A model generated the notes under the pieces. It searched no databases and was not told the origin of the DNA. It worked only from the letters and a program-made list of their open reading frames with translations. A DNA stretch of 64,000 bases from positions 191,742 to 255,741 of the forward strand of contig SUZN01000002.1 in the NCBI GenBank assembly GCA_015059905.1, read 5' to 3'. The stretch is from Rikenellaceae bacterium (GTDB lineage: Bacteria; Bacteroidota; Bacteroidia; Bacteroidales; Rikenellaceae). Below, piece after piece: positions 26,095 to 34,350 of this stretch. How positions within the stretch are numbered: the stretch's first letter is position 1; every line of letters begins with the position of its first letter. The position numbers and the translations under genes are program-made.

Positions 26095-26685
26095 ATGGAA
26101 CTTGAAAAATTACAGCAATCATGGGAAAAACTCTCTTCTCGCTTGGAGCGACAAGGGACTCTGCATCGAAATGAGTTACACGCCATTTTCGAGAATAAGA
26201 CGACATCATACGCTCGCCAAACATTGAGAAACAGATATTTATCTTACTTGGTATATCTGTTTACCCTCGTGATGATTATTGTCACCGACCTGCACACCAA
26301 ACCATTATGTTGGTATATCGTCGCAGGGGCGCTCGTCATCGACATTCTCCTGGCAATACCGATGTATAATCTTTTGAAACGTATCGCACGCTTTGAGGAG
26401 AATATTGCCGAGCAGGAGCGTATGATTTTGAGTTACAAAAAGATGTTCATACGCAACTCCATTCTCATGGGATGTTTTATTGCGAGCATCTTTGTAGCAA
26501 TAATAATCATCAACACGACAAACAAACCTTTAGAGGTATCAAGCTATTGGTGGTTATGGTTAGGAGCGACAATACTATTAAGCATTGTCATCGGCAAGGT
26601 GAGATTTGCACAAGAGAAAGAGCAGATTGACGAGATACAACAGCGACTAACTCAACTCAAAGAGTGGGAGAGTGAAATGAAATAA
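26095..26685 (+). CDS. Four-helix membrane protein, possible partner of the ECF sigma factor
   Basis: 196 residues. A charged N-terminus (1-44: EKLQQSWEKLSSRLERQ...) and a coiled-coil-like linker (95-118) sit around four predicted membrane helices (about 47-63, 69-88, 120-138, 147-163); a charged C-terminal helix (167-196) closes the chain. The N-terminus lacks a visible zinc-binding HxxxCxxC motif, so it is not a classical ZAS anti-sigma factor. The 14-bp gap to the sigma gene and a shared terminator suggest co-expression and possibly control of the sigma factor, but the function is not known. Confidence 0.75.
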   Translation: MELEKLQQSWEKLSSRLERQGTLHRNELHAIFENKTTSYARQTLRNRYLSYLVYLFTLVMIIVTDLHTKPLCWYIVAGALVIDILLAIPMYNLLKRIARFEENIAEQERMILSYKKMFIRNSILMGCFIASIFVAIIIINTTNKPLEVSSYWWLWLGATILLSIVIGKVRFAQEKEQIDEIQQRLTQLKEWESEMK

Positions 26686-26690
26686 CAAAG

Positions 26691-26724
26691 AAACGGCGGT
26701 CAAAAATGACTGCCGTTTTCTTTT
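26691..26724 (+). terminator. Terminator of the sigma-factor operon
   Basis: 11-bp stem AAACGGCGGTC/GACTGCCGTTT (one G-T pair), 6-nt loop, then TTTTCTTTT. Confidence 0.85.
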
Positions 26725-26738
26725 GCATTAGACTTTGT

Positions 26739-26853
26739 AAATTGTATAACAAGAGGGTTTTTAAGGCTTGCGAAGCTCGAAAAAGCGGAGTTTAGTTGAA
26801 CGTAAATGAGCATTTTGAGAGCAAGCGTAACGCAGAAAACACCTTGTTAGACG
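26739..26853. repeat. Imperfect-palindrome intergenic repeat, copy 2
   Basis: About 115 bp, related to 6541-6654 along its whole length. Read on the minus strand it starts CGTCTAACAAGG 3 nt after the pyrD stop and ends CTCTTGTTATACAATTT. The outer arms (TAACAAGG...TTTT / AAAAACC...CTTGTTA) and inner GCTTGC/GCAAGC can pair into one long hairpin. Confidence 0.7.
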
Positions 26854-26855
26854 AT

Positions 26856-27776
26856 TTACTCAACTATACCGATAATATCTGTCAGCTTCTCAATTCCGAG
26901 TCGCTCCATCTCGGCTGGCAACTCCTCGATGATGCGCTTGCAAGCATAAGGGTCTTTGAGGTTGGCAGCACCCACCTGAACGGCAGTAGCACCCGCCATC
27001 ATCATCTCAATCACATCCGAAGCTGACTCTACGCCACCGCAACCCATAACAGGGATGTTACAAGCCTTTGCCACCTGATAGACCATACGCACAGCCACAG
27101 GGAAGATTGCAGGACCCGAAAAACCACCCATCTTATTGGCAATCACTGGCTTACGACGCTTCGTATCGATACGCATACCCAACAACGTGTTAATCAAACA
27201 GATACCATCAGCACCAGCCTCCTCGCACGCTTTGGCGATAGCCACGATATCGGTCACATTGGGACTTAACTTAATAAATACAGGCTTGGTCGTCACAGAC
27301 TTAACGGCGCGAGTAACCTCTGCCGCCATCTCGGGCTGTGTACCGAAGCTCATACCGCCATTATGCACATTAGGGCAAGAGATATTCACCTCGATGATTG
27401 CCACCTGCTCCTCCTTGTCCACCTTGGCGCAGCACTCCTTATACTCCTCGATAGAGAAACCGCTGATATTAGCCACGATAGGCTTGCGGAAAATCTTACG
27501 CAGTGCAGGCAACTCATTCGCCACAACGGCATCCACACCAGGATTTTGCAGACCCACCGAGTTAATCAATCCCGCACGGCACTCGGCAATGCGAGGCGTA
27601 GGATTACCAAAACGAGCCTCACGTGTTGTGCCCTTGATAGAGATTGAGCCGAGGATATTGATATCATAAAAGGCGTTATGCTCCTTGCCGAAGCCGAATG
27701 TACCGCTGGCAGGGATTATAGGGTTGTCGAGCTTCACGCCACACAACTCAACCGACAAATCAAAATTCTTATCCAT
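26856..27776 (-). CDS. pyrD: Dihydroorotate dehydrogenase, catalytic subunit (class 1B)
   Basis: 306 residues. It oxidises dihydroorotate to orotate on FMN and passes electrons to PyrK. Marks: NPIIPASGTFGFG near the start, LINSVGLQNPGVDAV, VNISCPNVHNGG (the class 1B catalytic Cys), FIKLSPNVTDI, GGFSGPAIFPVAVRMV and MGCGGVESASDVIEMMMAGATAVQVGAA. I use ATG 27776, which follows an AAGGA and gives the usual N-terminus; the frame runs upstream into pyrK. Last gene of the pyrimidine operon. Confidence 0.95.
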   Translation of the reverse strand: MDKNFDLSVELCGVKLDNPIIPASGTFGFGKEHNAFYDINILGSISIKGTTREARFGNPTPRIAECRAGLINSVGLQNPGVDAVVANELPALRKIFRKPIVANISGFSIEEYKECCAKVDKEEQVAIIEVNISCPNVHNGGMSFGTQPEMAAEVTRAVKSVTTKPVFIKLSPNVTDIVAIAKACEEAGADGICLINTLLGMRIDTKRRKPVIANKMGGFSGPAIFPVAVRMVYQVAKACNIPVMGCGGVESASDVIEMMMAGATAVQVGAANLKDPYACKRIIEELPAEMERLGIEKLTDIIGIVE

Positions 27777-27787
27777 AACCATCCTTT

Positions 27788-28528
27788 TTACCAAATTATC
27801 TCCTCACGGCGCATCACAGGACCCTCCTTGCAGATACGCTTGTTACCTGTCAATGTCTTGCAGCTACAACCCATACAAGCACCGAAGCCGCAGCCCATAC
27901 GCTCCTCGAACGAGAGCTCGCCTGGCTTATCGGTGCAACCGCACAGAGCCTTCAGCATAGGCAGTGGACCGCACGAGTAGAAGTAGTCGAAATCAATAGC
28001 CGCCTCGCGGATAGCGTCAGTCACAAAGCCCTTCACGCCCATTGAGCCGTCGGCTGTTGATACATACACATCAGCTCCCAACGCACGGAACTCATCAGCA
28101 TAGAACACCTCATCGGCTGTATTGAAGCCCAGCACCACGCTCACCTTGCGACCATCGGCAATAAGTACCTTCGCCAAATGGTAAAGTGGGGGGACACCCA
28201 CACCTCCGCCGACGAGCAGAGGCTTGCTGTTCTCCACATCGGGGTTAAAGCCGTTACCAAGACCCGTCAAAACGTCAAGCTCAACGCCTGGCTGCATCTG
28301 GCTCATTAGCTCTGTACCCTTACCCACAACCTTATAGATGATGGTTATCGACTTATCATCCCAATCGCAGATAGAGATAGGGCGACGCAGATACAATCCC
28401 TCCAGCTCGATATTCACAAACTGACCTGGACGTGTAATCCACTGTGTATCACCCTTCAATACCATACGATACACCTCTCGTGTGAGAGGTGTATTCTGGG
28501 TTACTTTATATATTCCTTTTTTATACAT
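27788..28528 (-). CDS. pyrK: Dihydroorotate dehydrogenase B, electron-transfer subunit
   Basis: 246 residues from ATG 28528. It links PyrD to NAD+ through FAD and a [2Fe-2S] cluster. FAD domain: GQFVNIELEGLYLRRPISICDW. NAD domain: LVGGGVGVPPLYHLAKVL. C-terminal cluster cysteines: ERMGCGFGACMGCSCKT...RICKEGPVM. The start lies one base after the carB stop; upstream in-frame TTG lies inside carB. This two-subunit form fits an anaerobic lifestyle because electrons go to NAD rather than quinone. Confidence 0.95.
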   Translation of the reverse strand: MYKKGIYKVTQNTPLTREVYRMVLKGDTQWITRPGQFVNIELEGLYLRRPISICDWDDKSITIIYKVVGKGTELMSQMQPGVELDVLTGLGNGFNPDVENSKPLLVGGGVGVPPLYHLAKVLIADGRKVSVVLGFNTADEVFYADEFRALGADVYVSTADGSMGVKGFVTDAIREAAIDFDYFYSCGPLPMLKALCGCTDKPGELSFEERMGCGFGACMGCSCKTLTGNKRICKEGPVMRREEIIW

Positions 28529-28529
28529 A

Positions 28530-31500
28530 TTACTTACCGTCAATGGTTGAAACGCCCAATGTAATCTCCTCCAACACGTTCAGCAATACATTCACAGTCT
28601 CCAGTGCAGTGAACAACGTCACATTGTTCTCGGCTGCCGCACGACGGATGTCGTAACCGTCACGACGTGTGCTGTGCTGATTTACGTCGATGGTGTTAAT
28701 CACATAGGTAACGTGACCCTTGCGCAACTCATCGTAAATCTCGGTGCTACCCTCGCTCAACTTACGCAGGTGACGTGTACGCACGCCATTAGCACGCAAG
28801 AACTCGCAAGTACCCTTCGTAGCCTCCACATTGAAGCCTAGGTCGTAGAAACGACGGATGAGTGGCAACGCACGCTCCTTGTCAGCATCGGCGATAGTTA
28901 CGAAGATTGTACCATAGTTAGCCACCGCTACGCCCGAAGCCTGCAATGACTTATAGAGTGCCCGATTGAGGCTCACATCGTAACCGATAGCCTCACCCGT
29001 TGACTTCATCTCTGGCGAGAGGTAAGAATCCACTCCACGAATCTTGGCAAATGAGAAGGCTGGGGCCTTAACATACCAACGTGCGCTCTCCTTGCCATAA
29101 ATCTCGGTGATACCCTGCTCCTTGAGTGAGTGACCCAAGATAACCATTGTAGCAATCTTTGCCATAGGCACGCCCGTAGATTTCGAGAGGAATGGAACGG
29201 TACGTGACGAACGTGGGTTTACCTCGATAACATATACCTTCTCCTGCTCGTCCACGATGAACTGTATATTGAACAAACCAATGATACCGATAGCCAGACC
29301 CAGCTGCTTGGTGTACTCGATGATGGTGTCCTTCACCTGCTGGCTCACGCTGAAGGTAGGATATACACTGATAGAGTCACCAGAGTGGATACCTGTGCGC
29401 TCAACGTGCTCCATAATACCTGGGATATATACATCCTTACCGTCGCAGATAGCATCTACCTCCAACTCCTTACCTTGGATATACTTATCAACCAACACAG
29501 GTGACTTCTCGTTAATCTCTACCGCCGAGCGCAAGTAGTGACGCAGAGTCTCCTCGTTTGCTACAATCTGCATAGCGCGACCACCCAACACGAAGCTTGG
29601 ACGCACCAAAACGGGATAGCCGATGTTTGCCGCAGCTTCTACACCTGACTCGATGTCGGTCACCGCCTTCGCCTTTGGCTGTGGGATGCCCACCTCGTTC
29701 ATAATGCGCTCGAAGCACTTTCTATCCTCGGCATTGTTGATAGCCTGGATGCCTGTACCGATGATATTTACGCCCAGATCAGCCAATGGCTCTGCGAGGT
29801 TGATGGCTGTCTGACCGCCGAGCGATACGACGATACCCTCTGGCTGCTCCAACTCAACAACATTCATCACATCCTCCACTGTAAGTGGCTCGAAGTAGAG
29901 CTTGTCGCTGATGGTATAGTCAGTAGATACTGTCTCGGGGTTATTGTTGATAATGATAGCCTCGTAGCCCGCCTCCTTGATGGTCCAGATAGCGTGAACG
30001 GTAGAGTAGTCGAACTCAACACCCTGACCGATACGGATAGGACCCGAGCCGAGTACAAGAATCTTCTTGCGGTTGCTCTTCACTGACTCGTTCTCTGCCT
30101 CGTAAGTTGAGTAGAAGTATGGAACATAAGTATCAATCTCGCCCGCGCAAGAGTCGATAATCTTATATACAGGGAACACACCCTCCGCCTTACGCAAAAG
30201 GAACATCTCTGCCTCTGACTTACCCCACAACTGACCGATGAACTTGTCGCTGAAGCCCATACGCTTCGCCTCCTTCAGCACCGCTACGTTGCCTACGTTG
30301 GCTGCAACAACCTTCTCCATCTCGACGATGTTCTTGAACTTCTCAAGGAACAACATATCAATCTTGGTGTGGTTGTAGATGATGAGCAAATCAACGCCCA
30401 AGCGGATAAGCTGTGCGATAGCATATATACGGTCGTCGGTACCCTTACGGATATACTCCAAAAGTGCATCTGCCTTCCAATCGTCAAACTTCTTGTTGTG
30501 AATGTGGCATACGCCTGTCTCGAGTGAGCGAACTGACTTCAGGATACCCTCCTCGATAGTGCGACCGATACTCATTACCTCGCCCGTAGCCTTCATCTGC
30601 GTACCGAGCTCGTTTGATGCGTCGCTGAACTTATCGAATGGGAAGCGTGCAACCTTCAACACCACATAGTCCAATGCTGGCTCGAAGCAAGCAGGACGAT
30701 TAGCAATCATAATCTCGTCAAGAGTAAGACCCACAGCAATCTTCGCTGTAACGCGAGCGATAGGGAAGCCGCTGGCCTTTGATGCCAAAGCCGATGAACG
30801 TGACACACGTGGGTTTACCTCGATGATATAATACTTGAATGAGAGTGGGTCGAGTGCAAACTGCACGTTACAACCGCCCTCAATCTTCAATGCGCGGATA
30901 ATCTTGAGTGCGCTACCTCGCAAGAGCTGATACTCCTTGTCTGTGAGGGTCTGCGCAGGAGCGATAACCATTGAGTCACCTGTGTGGATACCCACAGGGT
31001 CGATGTTCTCCATGCTACAAATTGCGATTGCGGTGTCGTTCTTATCACGCATCACCTCAAACTCAATCTCCTTGTAACCCTTGATACTCTTCTCTACCAA
31101 AACCTGATGAACAGGCGAAAGCACCAATGCGTTACGCATAATCTCGCGCAACTCCTCCTCATTGTCGGCGAAACCGCCACCTGTACCACCCAACGTAAAG
31201 GCTGGACGAAGGACAACAGGGTAGCCAATCTCCTCGGCAGCCTTAACACCATCCTCCATAGTGTTTACCACCAACGATGGCAACACAGGCTCGCCAATGC
31301 GAACGCACAACTCCTTGAAGAGCTCACGGTCCTCCGCCTCCTCGATAGATTTGAACGAAGTACCCAAAATCTCGACGTGACACTCATCCAGGATGCCCTT
31401 CTTCGCGAGCTGAACAGCCAAGTTCAATCCTGTCTGACCACCCAAGCCTGGAACGATAGCGTCAGGACGCTCATAGCGTACAATCTTCGCCACATACTCC

Positions 31501-31712
31501 AGCGTCAAAGGCTCCATATACACCTTGTCGGCAATATTTGTATCAGTCATAATGGTAGCTGGGTTTGAGTTCACAAGGATAACCTCATAACCCTCCTCCT
31601 TCAATGCCAAGCACGCCTGTGTTCCTGCATAGTCGAACTCTGCCGCCTGACCAATGACAATCGGGCCTGAGCCGATTACCATCACTTTCTTAATATCTGT
31701 TCTTCTAGGCAT
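28530..31712 (-). CDS. carB: Carbamoyl-phosphate synthase, large subunit
   Basis: 1060 residues, full length. Two ATP-grasp halves: the N-terminal carboxyphosphate half ([65 protein letters not shown]) and the C-terminal carbamate half ([62 protein letters not shown]). The C-terminal ~120 residues form the allosteric domain ([20 protein letters not shown]). It starts 8 bp inside the end of carA. The partner CarA has lost its catalytic cysteine (see carA), so this subunit may use free ammonia. Confidence 0.96.
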   Translation of the reverse strand: MPRRTDIKKVMVIGSGPIVIGQAAEFDYAGTQACLALKEEGYEVILVNSNPATIMTDTNIADKVYMEPLTLEYVAKIVRYERPDAIVPGLGGQTGLNLAVQLAKKGILDECHVEILGTSFKSIEEAEDRELFKELCVRIGEPVLPSLVVNTMEDGVKAAEEIGYPVVLRPAFTLGGTGGGFADNEEELREIMRNALVLSPVHQVLVEKSIKGYKEIEFEVMRDKNDTAIAICSMENIDPVGIHTGDSMVIAPAQTLTDKEYQLLRGSALKIIRALKIEGGCNVQFALDPLSFKYYIIEVNPRVSRSSALASKASGFPIARVTAKIAVGLTLDEIMIANRPACFEPALDYVVLKVARFPFDKFSDASNELGTQMKATGEVMSIGRTIEEGILKSVRSLETGVCHIHNKKFDDWKADALLEYIRKGTDDRIYAIAQLIRLGVDLLIIYNHTKIDMLFLEKFKNIVEMEKVVAANVGNVAVLKEAKRMGFSDKFIGQLWGKSEAEMFLLRKAEGVFPVYKIIDSCAGEIDTYVPYFYSTYEAENESVKSNRKKILVLGSGPIRIGQGVEFDYSTVHAIWTIKEAGYEAIIINNNPETVSTDYTISDKLYFEPLTVEDVMNVVELEQPEGIVVSLGGQTAINLAEPLADLGVNIIGTGIQAINNAEDRKCFERIMNEVGIPQPKAKAVTDIESGVEAAANIGYPVLVRPSFVLGGRAMQIVANEETLRHYLRSAVEINEKSPVLVDKYIQGKELEVDAICDGKDVYIPGIMEHVERTGIHSGDSISVYPTFSVSQQVKDTIIEYTKQLGLAIGIIGLFNIQFIVDEQEKVYVIEVNPRSSRTVPFLSKSTGVPMAKIATMVILGHSLKEQGITEIYGKESARWYVKAPAFSFAKIRGVDSYLSPEMKSTGEAIGYDVSLNRALYKSLQASGVAVANYGTIFVTIADADKERALPLIRRFYDLGFNVEATKGTCEFLRANGVRTRHLRKLSEGSTEIYDELRKGHVTYVINTIDVNQHSTRRDGYDIRRAAAENNVTLFTALETVNVLLNVLEEITLGVSTIDGK

Positions 31713-32793
31713 TTTGATACTCCTCCATCAGTTTAATGAATTTATCGAAAAGATATGTGCTGTCCTGTGGACCTGGTGCGCTCTCTGGGTGGAACTGCAC
31801 GGCAAAGACCTTATCAGCCTTACACTCGACACCCTCCACAGTACCATCCAACACATTTTCGTGCGTAATGCTCAACGCTGTACCCTTCAACGACTCTGCA
31901 TCCAAAACGTAGCTATGGTTCTGCGCTGTCATATCGATACGACCGCTCTCCAAGCAACGTACTGCCGAGCCACCGTGGTGACCGCACTTCATCTTGCTCA
32001 CCTTCGCACCGTAAGCCAATGCGATAAGCTGCATACCGAGCGATATGCCGATTACAGGAATCTCACCCTTCACAGCCTTGACAAGCTCAACAACCTCTGG
32101 CAAAGACTCTGGGTTGCCAGGACCGTTTGAGAGAAGGATTGCATCTGGATTGAACGCCTTAATCTCATCGAGCGTTGTGTTGTAAGGCACGATTGTCACG
32201 TTGCAACCACGACTGTTGAACTGACGGATGATGTTATTCTTGATACCGCAATCCACAGCAACAACGTCATACTTATGATTTGGTGTACGCGAGAACCAGC
32301 GCTTACGGCAGCTCACCTTCTTCACCTGGTCGGTAGGCAGTGGGGTGGTCTTAATCATCTCCAATGCCTGCTCTTTAGTGGTGTCAATGTTCACGATAGC
32401 AGCACGCTGCGAGCCCTCATCACGGATGATGCGAACAATCTGACGTGTATCCACACCTGCAATGCAAGGGATGCCCTGCTCCTCCAAAGTCTCCGAGAAG
32501 GTCTTTGTGTAACGGAAGTTTGATGGACTCTCATTGCACTCTCGCACAACCATACCGCCAATCTGTGGCACCTTAGCCTCGAAATCCTCATCGGTAATAC
32601 CATAATTACCAATCAATGGATAAGCCATCACCACAATCTGGTCAATGTTGGAGGGGTCAGAGAGTATCTCCTGATATCCCACCACCGAAGTATTGAAAAC
32701 GATCTCGCACACTCGCTCAACATTGGCGCCATAGCCATAGCCGAGGAACTCACAACCGTTCTCAAGAACTAACTTTTTTGTAAATGGTTTCAT
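31705..32793 (-). CDS. carA: Carbamoyl-phosphate synthase, small (glutaminase-like) subunit with Ser in place of the catalytic Cys
   Basis: 362 residues from ATG 32793, normal length. The N-terminal CarA domain ([25 protein letters not shown] [12 protein letters not shown]) and the C-terminal class I glutaminase fold are complete. The nucleophile-elbow motif, usually GICLGHQ, reads GISLGMQ: Ser251 (codon TCG at 32043-32041) replaces Cys and Met254 replaces His. NHSY stands where NHGF/NHGY is usual. The His335-Glu337 pair in [10 protein letters not shown] is kept. In E. coli Cys269 mutants and in vertebrate CPS-I (GISTGN) the same Cys-to-Ser change removes glutamine use but leaves ammonia-dependent synthesis, which I infer here. 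Operon pyrC-carA-carB-pyrK-pyrD. Confidence 0.93.
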   Translation of the reverse strand: MKPFTKKLVLENGCEFLGYGYGANVERVCEIVFNTSVVGYQEILSDPSNIDQIVVMAYPLIGNYGITDEDFEAKVPQIGGMVVRECNESPSNFRYTKTFSETLEEQGIPCIAGVDTRQIVRIIRDEGSQRAAIVNIDTTKEQALEMIKTTPLPTDQVKKVSCRKRWFSRTPNHKYDVVAVDCGIKNNIIRQFNSRGCNVTIVPYNTTLDEIKAFNPDAILLSNGPGNPESLPEVVELVKAVKGEIPVIGISLGMQLIALAYGAKVSKMKCGHHGGSAVRCLESGRIDMTAQNHSYVLDAESLKGTALSITHENVLDGTVEGVECKADKVFAVQFHPESAPGPQDSTYLFDKFIKLMEEYQNA

Positions 32794-32819
32794 TCCTAAA
32801 AATTTTATATGTTTTTGTT

Positions 32820-34088
32820 TTATCTTTCGTACACAATCTCTCCATCGACCATCGTCAGGCAGCACTCGCCCTCAAGCTCCCAACCCTCGAATGGGGTAGC
32901 CTTACCCTTCGAGAAGAATTTTTCAGGCTCGACAGTCCACTTCTTGTCGAGGTCGAACACAGCAATATCAGCAGCCTCGCCCACAGCAATCTTACCACCC
33001 AAACCAAATATGCGGCGTGGTGCCTCGGCGAGCAACTCAACAGCCTTCTCAAGCGTGATAACGCCCGTCTTGACGAGCTTGGTATATACCACCGCAAACG
33101 ATGTTTCAAGACCAACAACGCCCATAGCGCTACGCTCCAGACCGCGCGACTTCTCCTCGGCGGTGTGTGGGGCGTGGTCGGTAGCCACCACGTCAATCGT
33201 ACCATCCTTGATACCCTCCACCAGCGCATCACGGTCAGCTGCCGAGCGGATAGGTGGATTCATCTTGAAGCGACCCTCCTCCTTGAGGTCCATATCGCAC
33301 ATCGTAAGGTAGTGAGGACCTGTCTCGCAAGTAATCTTCACACCTCGCTTTTTAGCCTCACGAATCAACGCCACGCTCTCCTTGGTTGAGATGTGGCAAA
33401 CGTGATAACGGCAACCAGCCTCTGCCGCAAGCTCAATATCGCGCTCTATCTGCGCCCACTCGCTCTCGGAGCAGATGCCTCTGTGACCATTTATACGGGC
33501 ATACTCGCCATCGTGGATATAACCGCCACGCAGCAAATCATCCACCTCGCAGTGTGCCGCTATGATGCAGTCGTTGGCTGCCGCTGCCTTCATCGCAGCC
33601 TTCATCACCTCCTCACACTGCACGCCTGTGCCATCATCCGAGAAGCCTGCAACATAAGGCTTCAACGCAGCGAAATCAACCAGCTCATCGCCTGCACGAC
33701 GAGAGGTAATGGTCGCATAGGGCAACACCTTTATCACGGCATCTTTTTCAATAAGGTCAAGCTGCTGCTGAAGGTGTTCCATAGTGTCAGGCGCTGGCGC
33801 AAGATTTGGCATTGAGCATACGGTTGTAAAACCTCCGTGTGCCGCCGCCGCAGTACCCGAAGCGATAGTCTCCTTCGATGAAAAACCTGGCTCACGCAAA
33901 TGAACGTGCAAATCGACAAGACCACTGCAAAGTATCTTGCCACTGCAATCCACCACCTTATCACCCTCTACTGAAGAGATATTTGCCTCTACGCTTACAA
34001 TCTTACCGCCCTCGACAGCCACATCAAGCATCTCTGCGCGGTTATCGCGTATTACCGTTGCTCCTTTAAGTATTATTCGCTGCTTCAT
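32820..34088 (-). CDS. pyrC: Dihydroorotase
   Basis: 422 residues, amidohydrolase class I. It cyclises carbamoyl-aspartate to dihydroorotate. Zinc ligands: GLVDLHVHLREPGFSSKETI (His-x-His), IIAAHCEVD, RYHVCHISTKESV, and DVVATDHAPHTAEEKS (catalytic Asp). The frame begins MKQRIILKGATVI at ATG 34088, only about 8 bp after the T-run of the leader terminator. First structural gene of the pyrimidine operon. pyrB, pyrE and pyrF are not in the window. Confidence 0.95.
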   Translation of the reverse strand: MKQRIILKGATVIRDNRAEMLDVAVEGGKIVSVEANISSVEGDKVVDCSGKILCSGLVDLHVHLREPGFSSKETIASGTAAAAHGGFTTVCSMPNLAPAPDTMEHLQQQLDLIEKDAVIKVLPYATITSRRAGDELVDFAALKPYVAGFSDDGTGVQCEEVMKAAMKAAAANDCIIAAHCEVDDLLRGGYIHDGEYARINGHRGICSESEWAQIERDIELAAEAGCRYHVCHISTKESVALIREAKKRGVKITCETGPHYLTMCDMDLKEEGRFKMNPPIRSAADRDALVEGIKDGTIDVVATDHAPHTAEEKSRGLERSAMGVVGLETSFAVVYTKLVKTGVITLEKAVELLAEAPRRIFGLGGKIAVGEAADIAVFDLDKKWTVEPEKFFSKGKATPFEGWELEGECCLTMVDGEIVYER

Positions 34089-34095
34089 ATTTATT

Positions 34096-34125
34096 CACAA
34101 AAAGGGCGACCGAAAACAGTCGCCC
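34096..34125 (-). terminator. Attenuator-type terminator in front of pyrC
   Basis: On the minus strand GGGCGACTG-TTTT-CGGTCGCCC (34125-34104) forms a 9-bp stem (one T-G pair) followed by TTTTTGTG. It lies between the leader reading frame (stop 34130) and the pyrC ATG (34088), inside the transcript, so readthrough must be regulated for the operon to be expressed. Confidence 0.85.
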
Positions 34126-34129
34126 ATAT

Positions 34130-34258
34130 CTAACAAAAATAAACAGTTGTAACGTCTTGATTACCAATAACGCCAAAATTTGAGAAACAATAACCACAGC
34201 ATCGCTCTTCAGCATAATGCTTCACAGAAACCTGGACTATGTTACCTCCTCGTGGCAT
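34130..34258 (-). CDS. Putative leader peptide of the pyrimidine operon (pyrL-like)
   Basis: A 42-codon frame on the minus strand, first ATG after the promoter (about 18 nt past the -7 box). It begins MPRGGNIVQV and ends DVTTVYFC, then TAG. The stop codon is 4 nt from the 5' arm of the attenuator hairpin, so a ribosome finishing translation would cover the arm and block termination. The last part of the message is U-rich (GTTTATTTTTGTTAG), a plausible UTP-sensitive pause site. No alternative antiterminator stem was found. By analogy with E. coli pyrBI: low UTP, RNA polymerase pauses, the ribosome catches up, no termination. The peptide has no recognisable domain. Translation is inferred. Confidence 0.6.
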   Translation of the reverse strand: MPRGGNIVQVSVKHYAEERCCGYCFSNFGVIGNQDVTTVYFC

Positions 34259-34276
34259 AACAAAACTTATTTCTTG

Positions 34277-34284
34277 CAAAGATA
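34277..34284 (-). promoter_or_regulatory. -7 box of the pyrimidine operon promoter
   Basis: TATCTTTG on the minus strand, exact TAnnTTTG; TGTG is 19 bp upstream in place of TTTG. Gives a leader of about 180 nt before pyrC. Confidence 0.65.
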
Positions 34285-34350
34285 AGAAAAATATTTCATT
34301 CAGCACATTTTCTGCACCAAAAATTATCGAAATATTTTCGTTTTTCGCAA

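Noticed and set aside
30984..31568. 194-codon plus-strand frame within carB
   Set aside because: Antisense shadow of the highly conserved CarB coding sequence; many similar shadows occur in this GC range.
34130..34258. PyrR-binding anti-antiterminator in the pyrC leader
   Set aside because: AGTCCAG occurs at about 34236, but the following GAGGYU part of the Bacillus PyrR site is missing and no antiterminator stem competing with the terminator was found; the leader-peptide model fits better.
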